Positions 9,009-17,878 are shown, counted from the first letter of the stretch. The stretch: DNA of 64,000 bases from Pseudomonas sp. JUb42 (GCF_024807945.1 NZ_JANUFD010000001.1:310001-374000); one strand, 5' to 3'. Numbers and translations are program-made. Notes: a model not told the origin generated them from the sequence alone.

Positions 9009-9926
9009 TTATCTCACCGCACTCACCCCATCCAGGGTCGAGAACGAGGTGTCCTTGGCCGTCAGCAGGAAGTCGCGCATGTACGGTGCATCGAGCATAT
9101 CGGTGCGGATCGCCGCATAAAGCGTGGCAAACAGGCCCTTTTCGCCCAGGCGTTTACCTTTCACATAGCCGCGTGAACTGTACTCATGCAGCGCCCAGTG
9201 CGGCATGCCGCAGACGCCGCGGCCGCTGGCCACCAGTTGCATCATCATCACCGTCAGTTCCGAGGTACGCACGTTGGCCGGTTCGATATCGGCCGGCTCC
9301 AGGAAGCGCGTGAAGATATCCAGACGGTCCCGCTCCACCGGGTAGGTGATCAGGGTTTCGCTGCTCAGGTCCTGAGGCACGATATAGGGCTTGCTGGCCA
9401 GTGGATGCTGATTGGCCACCGCCAGCATGGCTTCGTAGGTGAACAGCGGCACGTAGCTGATGCCCGGCAGTTCCAGCGGGTCGGAGGTCACCACCAGATC
9501 CAGGTCGCCACGGGCCAGGGCCGGCAGGGGAGCGAAAGCGAAGCCCGAAGCCAGGTCCAGCTCGACTTCCGGCCAGGCATCGCGGAACTGGTCGATGGTC
9601 GGCATCAGCCACTGGAAGCAGCTGTGGCATTCGATCGCCATATGCAGGCGCCCAGCCACGCCACCGGCCAAGCGGGCGATATCCCGTTCGGCGCCGCGCA
9701 ATTGCGGCAGCATCACATCGGCCAATTGCAGCAGGCGCAGCCCGGCACTGGTGAAGCGCACCGGCTTGGTCTTGCGCACGAACAACTGCATGCCCAGGCG
9801 CTCTTCCAGCTCTTTGAACTGATGGGACAGAGCTGATTGCGTCAGGTGCAGGCGCTCGGCGGCTTCCACGAGACTGTCGGCTTCACGCAGGGCGTGCAGG
9901 GTCTTGAGGTGACGAATTTCCAGCAC
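9009..9926 (-). CDS. metR: LysR family regulator MetR
   Basis: A 305-residue LysR-type regulator. The N-terminal helix-turn-helix (LVEAAERLHLTQSALSHQFK) and the segment IECHSCFQWLMPTIDQFRDA are typical of MetR, which activates methionine synthase genes with homocysteine as co-inducer. The start is the GTG at 9926, with GGAG nine bases upstream; the longer in-frame version to 9962 would add residues with no family match. It faces a gene that holds only a fragment of MetE, so the usual divergent metE target is reduced here. Confidence 0.93.
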   Translation of the reverse strand: MLEIRHLKTLHALREADSLVEAAERLHLTQSALSHQFKELEERLGMQLFVRKTKPVRFTSAGLRLLQLADVMLPQLRGAERDIARLAGGVAGRLHMAIECHSCFQWLMPTIDQFRDAWPEVELDLASGFAFAPLPALARGDLDLVVTSDPLELPGISYVPLFTYEAMLAVANQHPLASKPYIVPQDLSSETLITYPVERDRLDIFTRFLEPADIEPANVRTSELTVMMMQLVASGRGVCGMPHWALHEYSSRGYVKGKRLGEKGLFATLYAAIRTDMLDAPYMRDFLLTAKDTSFSTLDGVSAVR

Positions 9927-10034
9927 CGTCGGCGCTCCATGAAAAATATTGAAGATCAACACGAATACAATGAGTTTGTCTCATGTGTGTCCGACTGTCG
10001 ATAATTGCGCCATCTTTTACCGGGAGTTTTCATC

Positions 10035-10703
10035 ATGACCTTGGCCCTCACGCCTGCCACTTCCCAGACTGGCGCCAACCCGCAATCTGCAGCCAATTGG
10101 GGCGATGCGTTCGCCTGGGCCGGGCAGCCTCCTGAGTTCTGCCGCGAACAACCTTTCGCCCTCGACTGGCAACAACCGCTGTTCGACGAAGTCGGCCAGG
10201 CTCTGGCGCTTGGGCAGACAATCCGCCCGGCGATCATCGGCCCGCTGACTTATTTGTGGTTGGGCAAGGTCAAGGAAGAAGGCTTCGACAAGCTCGAGCT
10301 GCTGGAGCAACTGCTGCCGCTGTACGGTGAAGTCCTCGGTCGCCTCGCTGCTGAAGGCCTGGAGTGGGTGCAGATCGACGAGCCGATCCTCGCTCTGGAG
10401 CTGGCGCAAGAATGGAAAAACGCCTTCGAGCGGGCGTATCACATCCTGCAATATTCGCCCCTGCAAAAGCTGCTGGCTGTGACCGGTGGCGGCCTGACCG
10501 ACAACCTCGGTGTGACGGTAACCCTGCCGGTGGCCGGGCTGCATATCGATCTGGTCAGCGCCCCGCAGACTTTGCCTGCGGTGCTGGATCGCCTGCCGAC
10601 CTATAAGGTGCTGTCGTTCGCGGGGCCCTGTGAGCTGGCGTTGTTGCAGCGGGCTCAGGAGCGCTTTGGCGATAATCTGTGGCTGGCGTCTGACAAAGCC
10701 TGA
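10035..10703 (+). CDS. MetE-derived fragment, no catalytic domain
   Basis: A 222-residue open frame with a good ribosome site (CGGGAG). From about residue 45 on it matches the middle of cobalamin-independent methionine synthase: the stretch around PAIIGPLTYLWLGKVKEEGF, then EWVQIDEPILALEL and LPVAGLHIDLVSAPQTLPAV, and a final DNLWLAS. This corresponds roughly to residues 130-305 of a protein of about 750. The first 45 residues do not look like MetE. The C-terminal domain with the zinc ligands is absent, and the segment before the end has lost the NGRNVWR block. It cannot be a methionine synthase. Either it is a decaying remnant or a small protein with another role; the intact frame and position beside metR leave both open. 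Confidence 0.75.
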   Translation: MTLALTPATSQTGANPQSAANWGDAFAWAGQPPEFCREQPFALDWQQPLFDEVGQALALGQTIRPAIIGPLTYLWLGKVKEEGFDKLELLEQLLPLYGEVLGRLAAEGLEWVQIDEPILALELAQEWKNAFERAYHILQYSPLQKLLAVTGGGLTDNLGVTVTLPVAGLHIDLVSAPQTLPAVLDRLPTYKVLSFAGPCELALLQRAQERFGDNLWLASDKA

Positions 10704-10730
10704 TCTTCGACCTCACGCGTACCCGGATCT

Positions 10731-10779
10731 GTAGGACCGGCTTTAGCCGGAAGGATGCTCTCGCGGCTAAAGCTCCTAC
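10731..10779. repeat. REP-like inverted repeat, GTAGGACCGGCTTTAGCC type
   Basis: GTAGGACCGGCTTTAGCCGG is followed by a shortened complement CGGCTAAAGCTCCTAC. It is a degraded member of the family at 98 and 61966. Confidence 0.7.
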
Positions 10780-10909
10780 GGGTGACACGCCGGTTGATTG
10801 GCTACCGCTGATCCCGCTTCATCAAACTGTCACGCAACTGTGGCAGCGCGCCAGGCAAAACATCATCAAACTCGCTTCCTACTGGGGATTTTGTTTTTTG
10901 GTGTAATCC

Positions 10910-11902
10910 ATGCGTGTACTTATTTTCCTGGCCGCACTTTTGTGCGGCCTGCCGTCTTTTGCGGCCGCTCGATGCGATGTCAACGTTCCAACCCAAGTTG
11001 CCAACCTCACAGATGTGCACATTGCTTATCAAAGCATTGGTCGCGCCACGGACCCGACGTTGCTGCTGGTCATGGGCCTGGGCGGGCAACTGATCCATTG
11101 GCCGGATGAAGTGGTGGTCGCCCTGTGCCAGCAGGGTTTTCGGGTGATTCGCTATGACAACCGCGATGTTGGCCTGAGCACTTGGGTGCAGCCCCCGGCC
11201 AGTGCCAACCTGACCTTTGAAGTGCTGCGCTTCAAGCTCGGCCTGCCGGTGGATGCGCCGTATTCCCTGACTGATATGGCCGAAGACGCCCTGGGCCTGA
11301 TGGACAGCCTGAACATCGAGCAATTTCATGTGCTCGGTGCCAGCATGGGCGGCATGATCGCCCAGCACCTGGCCGACCTGGCGCCCAAGCGCGTCGAGAG
11401 CCTGACCCTGATCATGACCAGTTCCGGCGCCGCCGGCCTGCCGATGCCGAGCCCGGCGTTGCTGCAACTGTTGGCCCGGCGGGGCGCGCCGAGCCGTGAG
11501 GCGGCCATTGAGCAGCAGGCGGATCTGCTCGCGGCCCTGGGCAGCCCGGAGGTGAAGGATGATCGTCAGGTGCTGTTGCATCAGGCGGCGATTTCCTACG
11601 ATCGCGCCTTTAACCCGGAAGGCGTCAAGCGCCAGATCATGGCGATTCTCGCCGAGCCCAGCCGTGTTGCGCTGCTGGATCGCCTGCGCGTCCCGGCCCT
11701 GGTGGTGCATGGCACGGCTGATCCGTTGCTGCCGGTCATGCACGGCATTCATGTCGCCGCCCACCTGCAAGGCAGCCAGTTGAAGCTGATTCCGGGCCTG
11801 GCCCATCGCTTTCAGGAGGCGTTCAAGGCGCCATTACTGGCCGCTGTACTGCCTTATTTGCGCGCTCAACATAACGACGGAAGGCCCATGGCGCAGTTGT
11901 AA
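10910..11902 (+). CDS. Exported alpha/beta hydrolase
   Basis: A 330-residue alpha/beta hydrolase. An N-terminal signal peptide (MRVLIFLAALLCGLPSFAAA) predicts export to the periplasm. The nucleophile elbow is GASMGG near residue 145, with an oxyanion motif at LLVMGLGGQL, an acidic residue in HGTADPLLPV and the His in GLAHRFQEAF near the end. The order fits esterases of the lipase/epoxide-hydrolase-like group. It is a lone gene between repeats. The natural substrate is unknown. Confidence 0.83.
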   Translation: MRVLIFLAALLCGLPSFAAARCDVNVPTQVANLTDVHIAYQSIGRATDPTLLLVMGLGGQLIHWPDEVVVALCQQGFRVIRYDNRDVGLSTWVQPPASANLTFEVLRFKLGLPVDAPYSLTDMAEDALGLMDSLNIEQFHVLGASMGGMIAQHLADLAPKRVESLTLIMTSSGAAGLPMPSPALLQLLARRGAPSREAAIEQQADLLAALGSPEVKDDRQVLLHQAAISYDRAFNPEGVKRQIMAILAEPSRVALLDRLRVPALVVHGTADPLLPVMHGIHVAAHLQGSQLKLIPGLAHRFQEAFKAPLLAAVLPYLRAQHNDGRPMAQL

Positions 11903-11952
11903 TGGCGTATTCTGGACCTCTACTGATATGAGAGCAGGATGAGGCGCAACCC

Positions 11953-12044
11953 TGTGGGAGCGAATTCATTCGCGAAGAGGCCGGTACACTCACCCCCTCA
12001 CCTTTGGCCTGAATACCGCTTTCGCGAATGAATTCGCTCCCACA
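11953..12044. repeat. REP-like paired inverted repeat, GAATTCATTCGCG type
   Basis: TGTGGGAGCGAATTCATTCG and its complement enclose a centre unrelated to those at 6645 and 17879, though the sequence GGCCGGTACA recurs in inverted position. Confidence 0.85.
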
Positions 12045-12095
12045 AGAGAGTCCTGTCTCAATGTCTATGCTTTTTCTACATGAGTGAGGGTCGCC

Positions 12096-12749
12096 ATGAG
12101 CACTCCCCTGAAAATCGATTTTGTCTCCGATGTGTCCTGCCCCTGGTGTGTGATCGGCCTGCGTGCGTTGAACCAGGCCCTTGAGCAACTGGGCGATGAA
12201 GTGCAGGCCGAGATCCATTTCCAGCCCTTCGAACTCAACCCGAACATGCCCGCCGAAGGCCAGGACCTGGCCGAGCACATTTTCGAAAAATACGGCTCGA
12301 CCCCGGAGCAGTCCAAGGCCAATCGCGAACACATCCGTGATCGCGGCGCCGAACTGGGCTTCACCTTCAAGGACGGCGACAAGCGTATCTACAACACCTT
12401 CGATGCCCATCGTCTGTTGCATTGGGCTGAGACTCAGGGCAAGCAAAAAGCATTGAAAGAGGCGCTGTTTGCGGCTTACTTCAGCGAACACGCCGACCCC
12501 TCCAGCCATCGCCTGTTGGCCGATGTCGCCCAGAAAGTCGGCCTGGACCGGGTGCGTGCCGAGGCCATTCTCGCCTCTGACGAATACACCCTCGAAGTAC
12601 GTACCGCTGAGCAGCTGTGGATCGCCCGCGGCATAAATTCGGTGCCGACCATTGTCTTCAACGACCAGTACGCGGTGTCCGGCGGGCAGCCGGTGGACGT
12701 ATTTGTCGGGGCTATCCGGCAGATTCTGAGTGAGCAAGCGAAAGCCTGA
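12096..12749 (+). CDS. DsbA family oxidoreductase (FrnE-like)
   Basis: A 217-residue thioredoxin-fold protein with a CPWC active site near residue 13 in DVSCPWCVIG and an inserted helical domain. This is the FrnE / 2-hydroxychromene-2-carboxylate isomerase-like branch of the DsbA superfamily. There is no signal peptide, so it should act in the cytoplasm, where relatives have disulfide isomerase or stress roles. The cis-proline loop is seen in SVPTIVFNDQ. The start is the ATG at 12096, preceded by GAGGG. It is a lone gene. Confidence 0.88.
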   Translation: MSTPLKIDFVSDVSCPWCVIGLRALNQALEQLGDEVQAEIHFQPFELNPNMPAEGQDLAEHIFEKYGSTPEQSKANREHIRDRGAELGFTFKDGDKRIYNTFDAHRLLHWAETQGKQKALKEALFAAYFSEHADPSSHRLLADVAQKVGLDRVRAEAILASDEYTLEVRTAEQLWIARGINSVPTIVFNDQYAVSGGQPVDVFVGAIRQILSEQAKA

Positions 12750-12763
12750 TGCCTCACACGGAC

Positions 12764-12837
12764 CTGTAGGAGCTGCCGAAGGCTGCGAAAGCAGTGTGTC
12801 AGGCAAATCCATTCGCAGCCTTCGGCAGCTCCTACAG
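12764..12837. repeat. REP-like inverted repeat, GTAGGAGCTGCCGAAGG type
   Basis: CTGTAGGAGCTGCCGAAGG and CCTTCGGCAGCTCCTACAG form long perfect arms around a 30-base centre. Related copies lie at 48468 and 58487. Confidence 0.85.
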
Positions 12838-12920
12838 GATCCCATTTCAAGTCAGGCAATTTGAACGCGCCCTAAAAAAATCCCTTGCTCCAATGAACAG
12901 CTTGGGTTATCAATTTGTAC

Positions 12921-13634
12921 ATGATTAGACATGTTCGATTTGATAAGAAACAGCGCGTGGTGGATGAACTGGCACGGCGCATCGAAACTGGCCAATTGGA
13001 GTCCGGCAATCTGCTGCCCGGTGAACATCAGTTGGCTCTGGAATTCGATGTAAGCCGTGGCACGTTGCGTGAAGCCCTGTCCGAACTGAAACGGCGCAAT
13101 TACATCGCCACCCAATCGGGTGTCGGTTCGATCGTGACCTATGACGGTATCAGCCTCGATCAACGTAGCGGCTGGGCTCAGGCCCTGGCCGACAGCGGGG
13201 CGCGGATCAGTACCGAGATCCTGCGTCTGGTTGCGGTCGAACGCCCGGACATGGCCAGCCGCTTCGGCACCAGCCGATTCGTCGCCCTCGACCGCCGCCG
13301 TACCGCCGCTGATGGCGTGGTGGTTTCCCTTGAACGTGCATTGATCCCGGCCATTGCCGGGCTCGAGAATCTGCCCGCCAGCGGGCTGATCGACAATTCC
13401 CTGACCATCACTCTGGCCGCCCACGGTTTTATCGGTGATCGCGGCGATCAATGGATCGGCGCCGAACCTTTGACCATTGACGATGCGCTGTTGTTGGGAC
13501 GCGAGCCGGGCACGGTGTTTCTCAAGGCCTTGCGCACCACCTATGACCGTCAGGAACGCTTCATGGAACATGTGGAAAGTCTCCTCGACCCGCTGCACTT
13601 CCGCCTGCACCTGGCGTTTGGGAGTGTTTGCTGA
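12921..13634 (+). CDS. GntR/UTRA family transcriptional regulator
   Basis: A 237-residue regulator. The winged helix spans about residues 10-70 (LLPGEHQLALEFDVSRGTLR), followed by a UTRA effector domain typical of the HutC branch, which binds sugars or nucleoside-like ligands. It heads a four-gene unit: its TGA overlaps the ATG of the ADP-ribosylglycohydrolase gene. Like E. coli YegW, it probably represses the operon until a ligand is present. The ATG at 12921 is chosen; a TTG two codons earlier is possible and no strong ribosome site distinguishes them. Confidence 0.87.
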   Translation: MIRHVRFDKKQRVVDELARRIETGQLESGNLLPGEHQLALEFDVSRGTLREALSELKRRNYIATQSGVGSIVTYDGISLDQRSGWAQALADSGARISTEILRLVAVERPDMASRFGTSRFVALDRRRTAADGVVVSLERALIPAIAGLENLPASGLIDNSLTITLAAHGFIGDRGDQWIGAEPLTIDDALLLGREPGTVFLKALRTTYDRQERFMEHVESLLDPLHFRLHLAFGSVC

Positions 13635-14644
13635 TGTCCGTCGATATTCGTGATCGCGCCCTCGCGGCGTTTTATGGCCTGGCCCTGGGTGATGCTCTGG
13701 GCATGCCGACGCAATCCCTCAGCCGTGCGCAGATCAAGCAGCGGTTTGGCGCCATCACCACGCTGATGGCCGCCGATGCCGATCAGCCGATTGCACCGAA
13801 CATGCCCGCAGGCTCCATTACTGACGATACCGAACAGGCGATTCTGGTCGGCGAACAGTTGATTGCCGGTCAGGGCCAGATCGCTCCTGCGGCACTGGCC
13901 CAGAGCCTGATCGACTGGGAGGCGGTGATGCAGGCCAAGGGCTCCCAGGATCTGCTCGGGCCGTCGACCAAACGCGCCATCGAGATGATCCTGGCCGGGC
14001 ACAGCCCCGAGGAAGCCGGGCGCTTCGGCACCACCAACGGTGCGGCCATGCGCATTACGCCCGTGGGTATTGCGGCCGATATCGCCGACCCGGCGCGGTT
14101 TATCGCGGCGGTGGTGCAGGCCTGCCAGGTCACCCATAACACCAACCTGGGGATTTCCAGCGCGGCGGCGGTGGCGGCCGTGGTCTCGGCGGGGATCAAT
14201 GGCGTTGGCATTGAGCAGGCTCTGGACATGGGCATTCACGCCGCCCAGGCCGGTGCCGAACACGGTTACTGGATCGCGGGCGGGCAGATCGGCGCGCGTA
14301 TTCAGTGGGCGCGCAGTCTGTGTGCTGACTGTACGCCGACGGCGTTGCCGGAGTTGATCTACGAGGTCATCGGCACTTCAGTGGCGTCCCAGGAATCGGT
14401 GGTCGCGGCGTTCGCTCTGGCCAGTCAGGTCGCGGCAGGTCGTCTGGCGGCCTTCGATGCGCTGTGCATGGCCGCAAGCCTGGGTGGCGATACCGACACC
14501 ATCGCGGCGATTCTCGGCGCCATGCTCGGTGCCTGCATGGGGCTGGCCGTCTGGCCGACCAGCCTGCTGATACAGATTCGCAAGGTCAACACGCTGGAGC
14601 TGGAGCCTCTGGTCGAAGGGTTGCTCACGCTGCGCTCACGCTGA
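13634..14644 (+). CDS. ADP-ribosylglycohydrolase family protein (YegU-like)
   Basis: A 336-residue protein of the ADP-ribosylglycohydrolase fold. Metal-binding signatures are present at both ends: GDALGMPTQ and SITDDTEQAI near the N-terminus and LGGDTDTIAAILGAMLGA near residue 290. Family members cleave N- or O-glycosidic bonds of ADP-ribose or related ribosides with two magnesium ions. Together with a PfkB kinase, a permease and a GntR regulator it parallels E. coli yegU in yegTUV/yegW, suggesting breakdown of a small riboside and not of modified proteins. The start overlaps the regulator stop (TGATG). Confidence 0.87.
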   Translation: MSVDIRDRALAAFYGLALGDALGMPTQSLSRAQIKQRFGAITTLMAADADQPIAPNMPAGSITDDTEQAILVGEQLIAGQGQIAPAALAQSLIDWEAVMQAKGSQDLLGPSTKRAIEMILAGHSPEEAGRFGTTNGAAMRITPVGIAADIADPARFIAAVVQACQVTHNTNLGISSAAAVAAVVSAGINGVGIEQALDMGIHAAQAGAEHGYWIAGGQIGARIQWARSLCADCTPTALPELIYEVIGTSVASQESVVAAFALASQVAAGRLAAFDALCMAASLGGDTDTIAAILGAMLGACMGLAVWPTSLLIQIRKVNTLELEPLVEGLLTLRSR

Positions 14645-14791
14645 GCGTCTTCATGGCAAGAACGCTGTCGCCGCACTCCAAAAGTTCGGCGCGAGGCGTC
14701 CGGCTGCCTCCGCGGCCACCCATGACAGGGACGTAGAAACAGGATTCCGCACTGCCCACAACCAAAACAATTGGCATCAGGAGCCTTTGTC

Positions 14792-16261
14792 ATGAGTTCA
14801 TCCCATTCGCTTCAAAGCGCAGGACAACTGGAAACACGCGGCATTGAGCCGGTTCCGGAAAACGAGTGCAACGGTCATCCGCTGCAACTGTTCTGGGTCT
14901 GGTTTGCTGCCAATATCAGCATTCTCGGTTTGCCGTTGGGCGCCACGCTGGTGGCCTTTCGCGGGCTGTCGATCTGGCAGGCGATCATCGTTGCCATCCT
15001 CGGCGCGGCAGGCTCGTTTGCCGTGGTCGGGGTGATTTCCATCGCCGGCCGCCGTGGCCGCGCACCGAGCCTGACCCTGTCCCGGGCGATCTTCGGTGTA
15101 CGCGGCAATATTGGCCCGACCATCGTCTCGCTGATGTCGCGCCTGGGCTGGGAGACGGTCAACACCACCACGGCCGCCTTCGTGTTGCTGTCGCTGTGCT
15201 CGATCCTGTTCCATACCCCGGTTGAAGCCAAGAGCGCACCGGGCCTGACCCTGGTGTTCATCGCCATCTTCGTATTACTGACCCTCACCGTCTCGGGCCT
15301 GGGCCATGCGACGCTGTTGGTCATCCAGAAATGGGCGACCTATATTTTCGGCGCATTGAACGTGATTGTCGGCGGCTTCCTCATCGCCCATATCGACTGG
15401 ACAGCCGTATTCAATGCCGCCCCGGCACCGCTGAGCGCCATGATCATCGGCGTCGGCACCATGGCCGCAGGCACCGGTATCGGCTGGGCCAACGCCGGGG
15501 CCGACATGTCGCGCTACCAGCACCGCAGCGTCAAGGCCACACGCCTGGTGGCGTCGGCGGCGTTCGGTGCGGGCATTCCGCTGATTCTGCTGATCACTCT
15601 CGGTGGCTTGCTGTCGGTGGGCAACAACGACCTGGCCTCGGCCACCGATCCGATCATCGCCATTCGCGAATTGCTGCCGACCTGGATGGCCGTGCCGTAC
15701 CTGATCACCGCTTTTGGTGGCCTGCTGTTGTCGAACAACCTGTCGGTGTACTCGGCCGGCCTGACCACTCTGACCCTTGGGCTGAAGATCAAGCGCGTGC
15801 ACGCGGTGATCGTCGATATCGTGGCGATCTTCGCCGGTTCGATTTACTTCATGCTGATCGCCGACAGCTTCTACGGTCCGTTCATTACCTTTATCTCGAT
15901 GCTGGCTGTGCCGATCACCGCCTGGGTCGGGATCTTCGTGGTGGACCTGATTCATCGCCATTACTACTCGCCCAAAGACCTGATGAACGTCTCGCCCGGC
16001 AGCGCCTATTGGTACAAGGGCGGCGTCGAATGGCGCGCGCTGGGTGCCTGGGCCCTGGCGATCGTCTTGGGTTTCAGCTTCACTACCGTCGCTACCACCG
16101 CCGACAATGTGCTGTTTCGCGGGATCCTGTCCGACTCCTGGTTGGGCCATAACGGCCTGGGCTGGATCGTGACCTTCCTGGTGGCCGGTGGGGTTTATGC
16201 CATGCTCGGCGGCGCTCGCGATCGCCGGGCGTTTGCCGAAGAGATTCAACATGCCCGCTAG
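14792..16261 (+). CDS. NCS1 family purine/pyrimidine permease
   Basis: A 489-residue transporter with about twelve membrane helices. The N-terminal EPVPENECNGHPLQLFWVWF region and the following GLPLGATL are typical of the cytosine/purine permease (NCS1) family, which imports nucleobases and related compounds. It lies between the ADP-ribosylglycohydrolase and the PfkB kinase; in E. coli the matching place is held by the MFS transporter YegT. The start is the ATG at 14792 after CAGGAG. The kinase gene overlaps its stop. The family supports a nucleobase-like or nucleoside-like substrate for the operon. Confidence 0.88.
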   Translation: MSSSHSLQSAGQLETRGIEPVPENECNGHPLQLFWVWFAANISILGLPLGATLVAFRGLSIWQAIIVAILGAAGSFAVVGVISIAGRRGRAPSLTLSRAIFGVRGNIGPTIVSLMSRLGWETVNTTTAAFVLLSLCSILFHTPVEAKSAPGLTLVFIAIFVLLTLTVSGLGHATLLVIQKWATYIFGALNVIVGGFLIAHIDWTAVFNAAPAPLSAMIIGVGTMAAGTGIGWANAGADMSRYQHRSVKATRLVASAAFGAGIPLILLITLGGLLSVGNNDLASATDPIIAIRELLPTWMAVPYLITAFGGLLLSNNLSVYSAGLTTLTLGLKIKRVHAVIVDIVAIFAGSIYFMLIADSFYGPFITFISMLAVPITAWVGIFVVDLIHRHYYSPKDLMNVSPGSAYWYKGGVEWRALGAWALAIVLGFSFTTVATTADNVLFRGILSDSWLGHNGLGWIVTFLVAGGVYAMLGGARDRRAFAEEIQHAR

Positions 16262-17180
16262 ATTGCTGCATACCGGCCAGGTCGTGGTTGACCTGGTCAT
16301 GGACCTGGACCACCTGCCCAACTCGGGCGGCGACGTGTTGGCCAGCTCGGCACGTTTCGAAGTCGGTGGCGGTTTCAACGTGATGGCCGCTGCGGCGCGC
16401 AATGGCATGCCGGTGGTCTACCTGGGCCGCCATGGCACGGGGCGTTTTGGCGACCTGGCGCGTCAGGCGCTGAGTGCCGAAGGCATCGAAGTCACCGCCG
16501 CCATTGATACCGGGCAGGACACCGGCTTGTCCGTGGCGCTGATCGAACCGTCCGCCGAGCGTTCGTTCATTTCCTATGTCGGCGCCGAAGGCGGGCTGTC
16601 CCTGGCGGATCTGCAGGGCGTCACGGTGCAGGCCGAGGACTACGTGTACGTCAGTGGCTACAGCCTGTTGCATGAAGGTAAGGTCGACAGCCTGTTGCAG
16701 TGGCTCAAAGCATTGCCCGAAGGCACCTGTGTGGCGTTCGATCCGGGGCCGCTGGTCAACTCACCGGACAGCGCGCAGATTCGCGCGCTGCTGCCTTTGA
16801 TCAGCCTGTGGAGCAGCAACCGTGAAGAAGCGTTGCGCTTCAGCGGTTGTGCCGATATCGCCACGGCGCTGGACCGCCTGAGTGCCTGGTTGCCGGAAAG
16901 TGCATTGATTGTGCTGCGCGATGGCCCGCAAGGCTGCTGGTTGCGGCAAGGAGGCCAGACCCGCCAGGTTAGCGGTTTTCCGGTGACGGCGGTGGACACC
17001 AATGGCGCGGGCGATGCCCATGCCGGTGTGCTGCTGGCGAGCCTGGCGGCCGGTTGCTCCGCTGAACAAGCCGCCTTGCGCGCCAACGCTGCCGCAGCGA
17101 TTGCCGTGACCCGACGCGGGCCTGCGACGGCACCGGGGAGTGATGAGGTGTTGGCGTTGGTGACGGTGACGGTGACCTGA
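16251..17180 (+). CDS. PfkB family carbohydrate kinase (YegV-like)
   Basis: A 309-residue ribokinase-fold kinase. The N-terminal PNSGGDVLASSARFEVGGGF holds the sugar-binding glycine motif, and the C-terminal DTNGAGDAHAGV contains the anion hole and the catalytic Asp. It should phosphorylate a sugar or nucleoside released or imported by the preceding genes. The ATG overlaps the last codons of the permease gene, so the genes are coupled. The ending is rich in Val/Thr repeats (LVTVTVT), as an untidy C-terminus would be. Confidence 0.88.
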   Translation: MPARLLHTGQVVVDLVMDLDHLPNSGGDVLASSARFEVGGGFNVMAAAARNGMPVVYLGRHGTGRFGDLARQALSAEGIEVTAAIDTGQDTGLSVALIEPSAERSFISYVGAEGGLSLADLQGVTVQAEDYVYVSGYSLLHEGKVDSLLQWLKALPEGTCVAFDPGPLVNSPDSAQIRALLPLISLWSSNREEALRFSGCADIATALDRLSAWLPESALIVLRDGPQGCWLRQGGQTRQVSGFPVTAVDTNGAGDAHAGVLLASLAAGCSAEQAALRANAAAAIAVTRRGPATAPGSDEVLALVTVTVT

Positions 17181-17205
17181 ATCCATTTCAATTCGAGCGC
17201 GGGTA

Positions 17206-17427
17206 TTACGGCGCCGTCAGCGAATGATCAACCATCGCAGCAATCCCTTCGATCTGGTGCAGGATGCTGAACATCTTTTGCCGGGCAGTGCCGTCGAGGC
17301 TTTCGCCGAATTCATCGGCGGCGATCTGCACGCAACGCAACATGTCGGAAGCGTGGTTCAGGGCTTGTTCCTGAGTCAGCGAAGGGTGGGCAATGAGGCG
17401 GGGTGGATCGGGGATGATTTTGTCCAT
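17206..17427 (-). CDS. Small conserved Pseudomonas protein (DUF3077/DUF6124-like)
   Basis: A 73-residue acidic protein starting MDKIIPDPPRLIAHPSLTQE. Short proteins opening with this Lys-Ile/Val-x-Pro-Asp-Pro-Pro pattern are numerous in Pseudomonas and have been grouped as domains of unknown function; the exact family label is from memory. It has no membrane segment and no known catalytic motif. The start codon lies 44 bases downstream of a strongly structured region, so its expression may be controlled by that leader. Function unknown. Confidence 0.7.
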   Translation of the reverse strand: MDKIIPDPPRLIAHPSLTQEQALNHASDMLRCVQIAADEFGESLDGTARQKMFSILHQIEGIAAMVDHSLTAP

Positions 17428-17470
17428 GTGTATAAATCCGAGTTGGCTTCAGAAAGCCGACACCTCATCG

Positions 17471-17616
17471 CTACCAACGATTGGGTGGCGGCCGTACGCA
17501 GGTTGGTAGAACCGGTACTCGGCACCCGGCTCGCCCGAAGGCGACATGCGCACGGCCACCAAAACAGAGCCGTGAACACCGGCCTGCAAAGGGTGACGCC
17601 TCGCGTCGAGTAACCC
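17471..17616 (-). ncRNA. Candidate structured 5' leader RNA
   Basis: Three helices can be drawn on the strand of the downstream small gene: an 8-base-pair stem CTACCAAC (17471-17478) with GTTGGTAG (17502-17509); a hairpin TCGCC/GGCGA with a four-base loop (17531-17544); and an extended hairpin with GACGC (17595-17599) and GCGTC (17603-17607) prolonged by GGGT and ACCC (17591-17616). The density of perfect inverted repeats and the position just before a start codon suggest a cis-acting RNA. No known riboswitch class is recognised. Confidence 0.5.
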
Positions 17617-17821
17617 AGATCTACCAAATCTGATCGCTGATTTTGCAGCGACCGCGCAAGGGTAGAGACCTGGATTCATCGAAACAAGGGCTCGGGATTT
17701 TCTAGGAAATTTCACTCAAGAGAAAGAGAGGCGTCTTGCTATCGGTGGTGAAAATGACAGCAAAAATGCGCTCAGCACCCGAACTTAAATGAGATTGCTC
17801 AGTAAACACCGGGCAAGGTGG

Positions 17822-17839
17822 GAGCGAATTTATTCGCTC
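17822..17839. repeat. Half copy of the GAATTCATTCGCG-type repeat
   Basis: GAGCGAATTTATTCGCTC is a short hairpin derived from one arm of the neighbouring repeat family. Confidence 0.6.
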
Positions 17840-17878
17840 TGATCAAACAATGCGCAACACACTGAATCACAAAGACTC

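Noticed and set aside
17376..17715. Two overlapping small frames in the leader region
   Set aside because: They overlap in two frames, lack ribosome sites and coincide with the inverted repeats, so RNA structure explains the region better.
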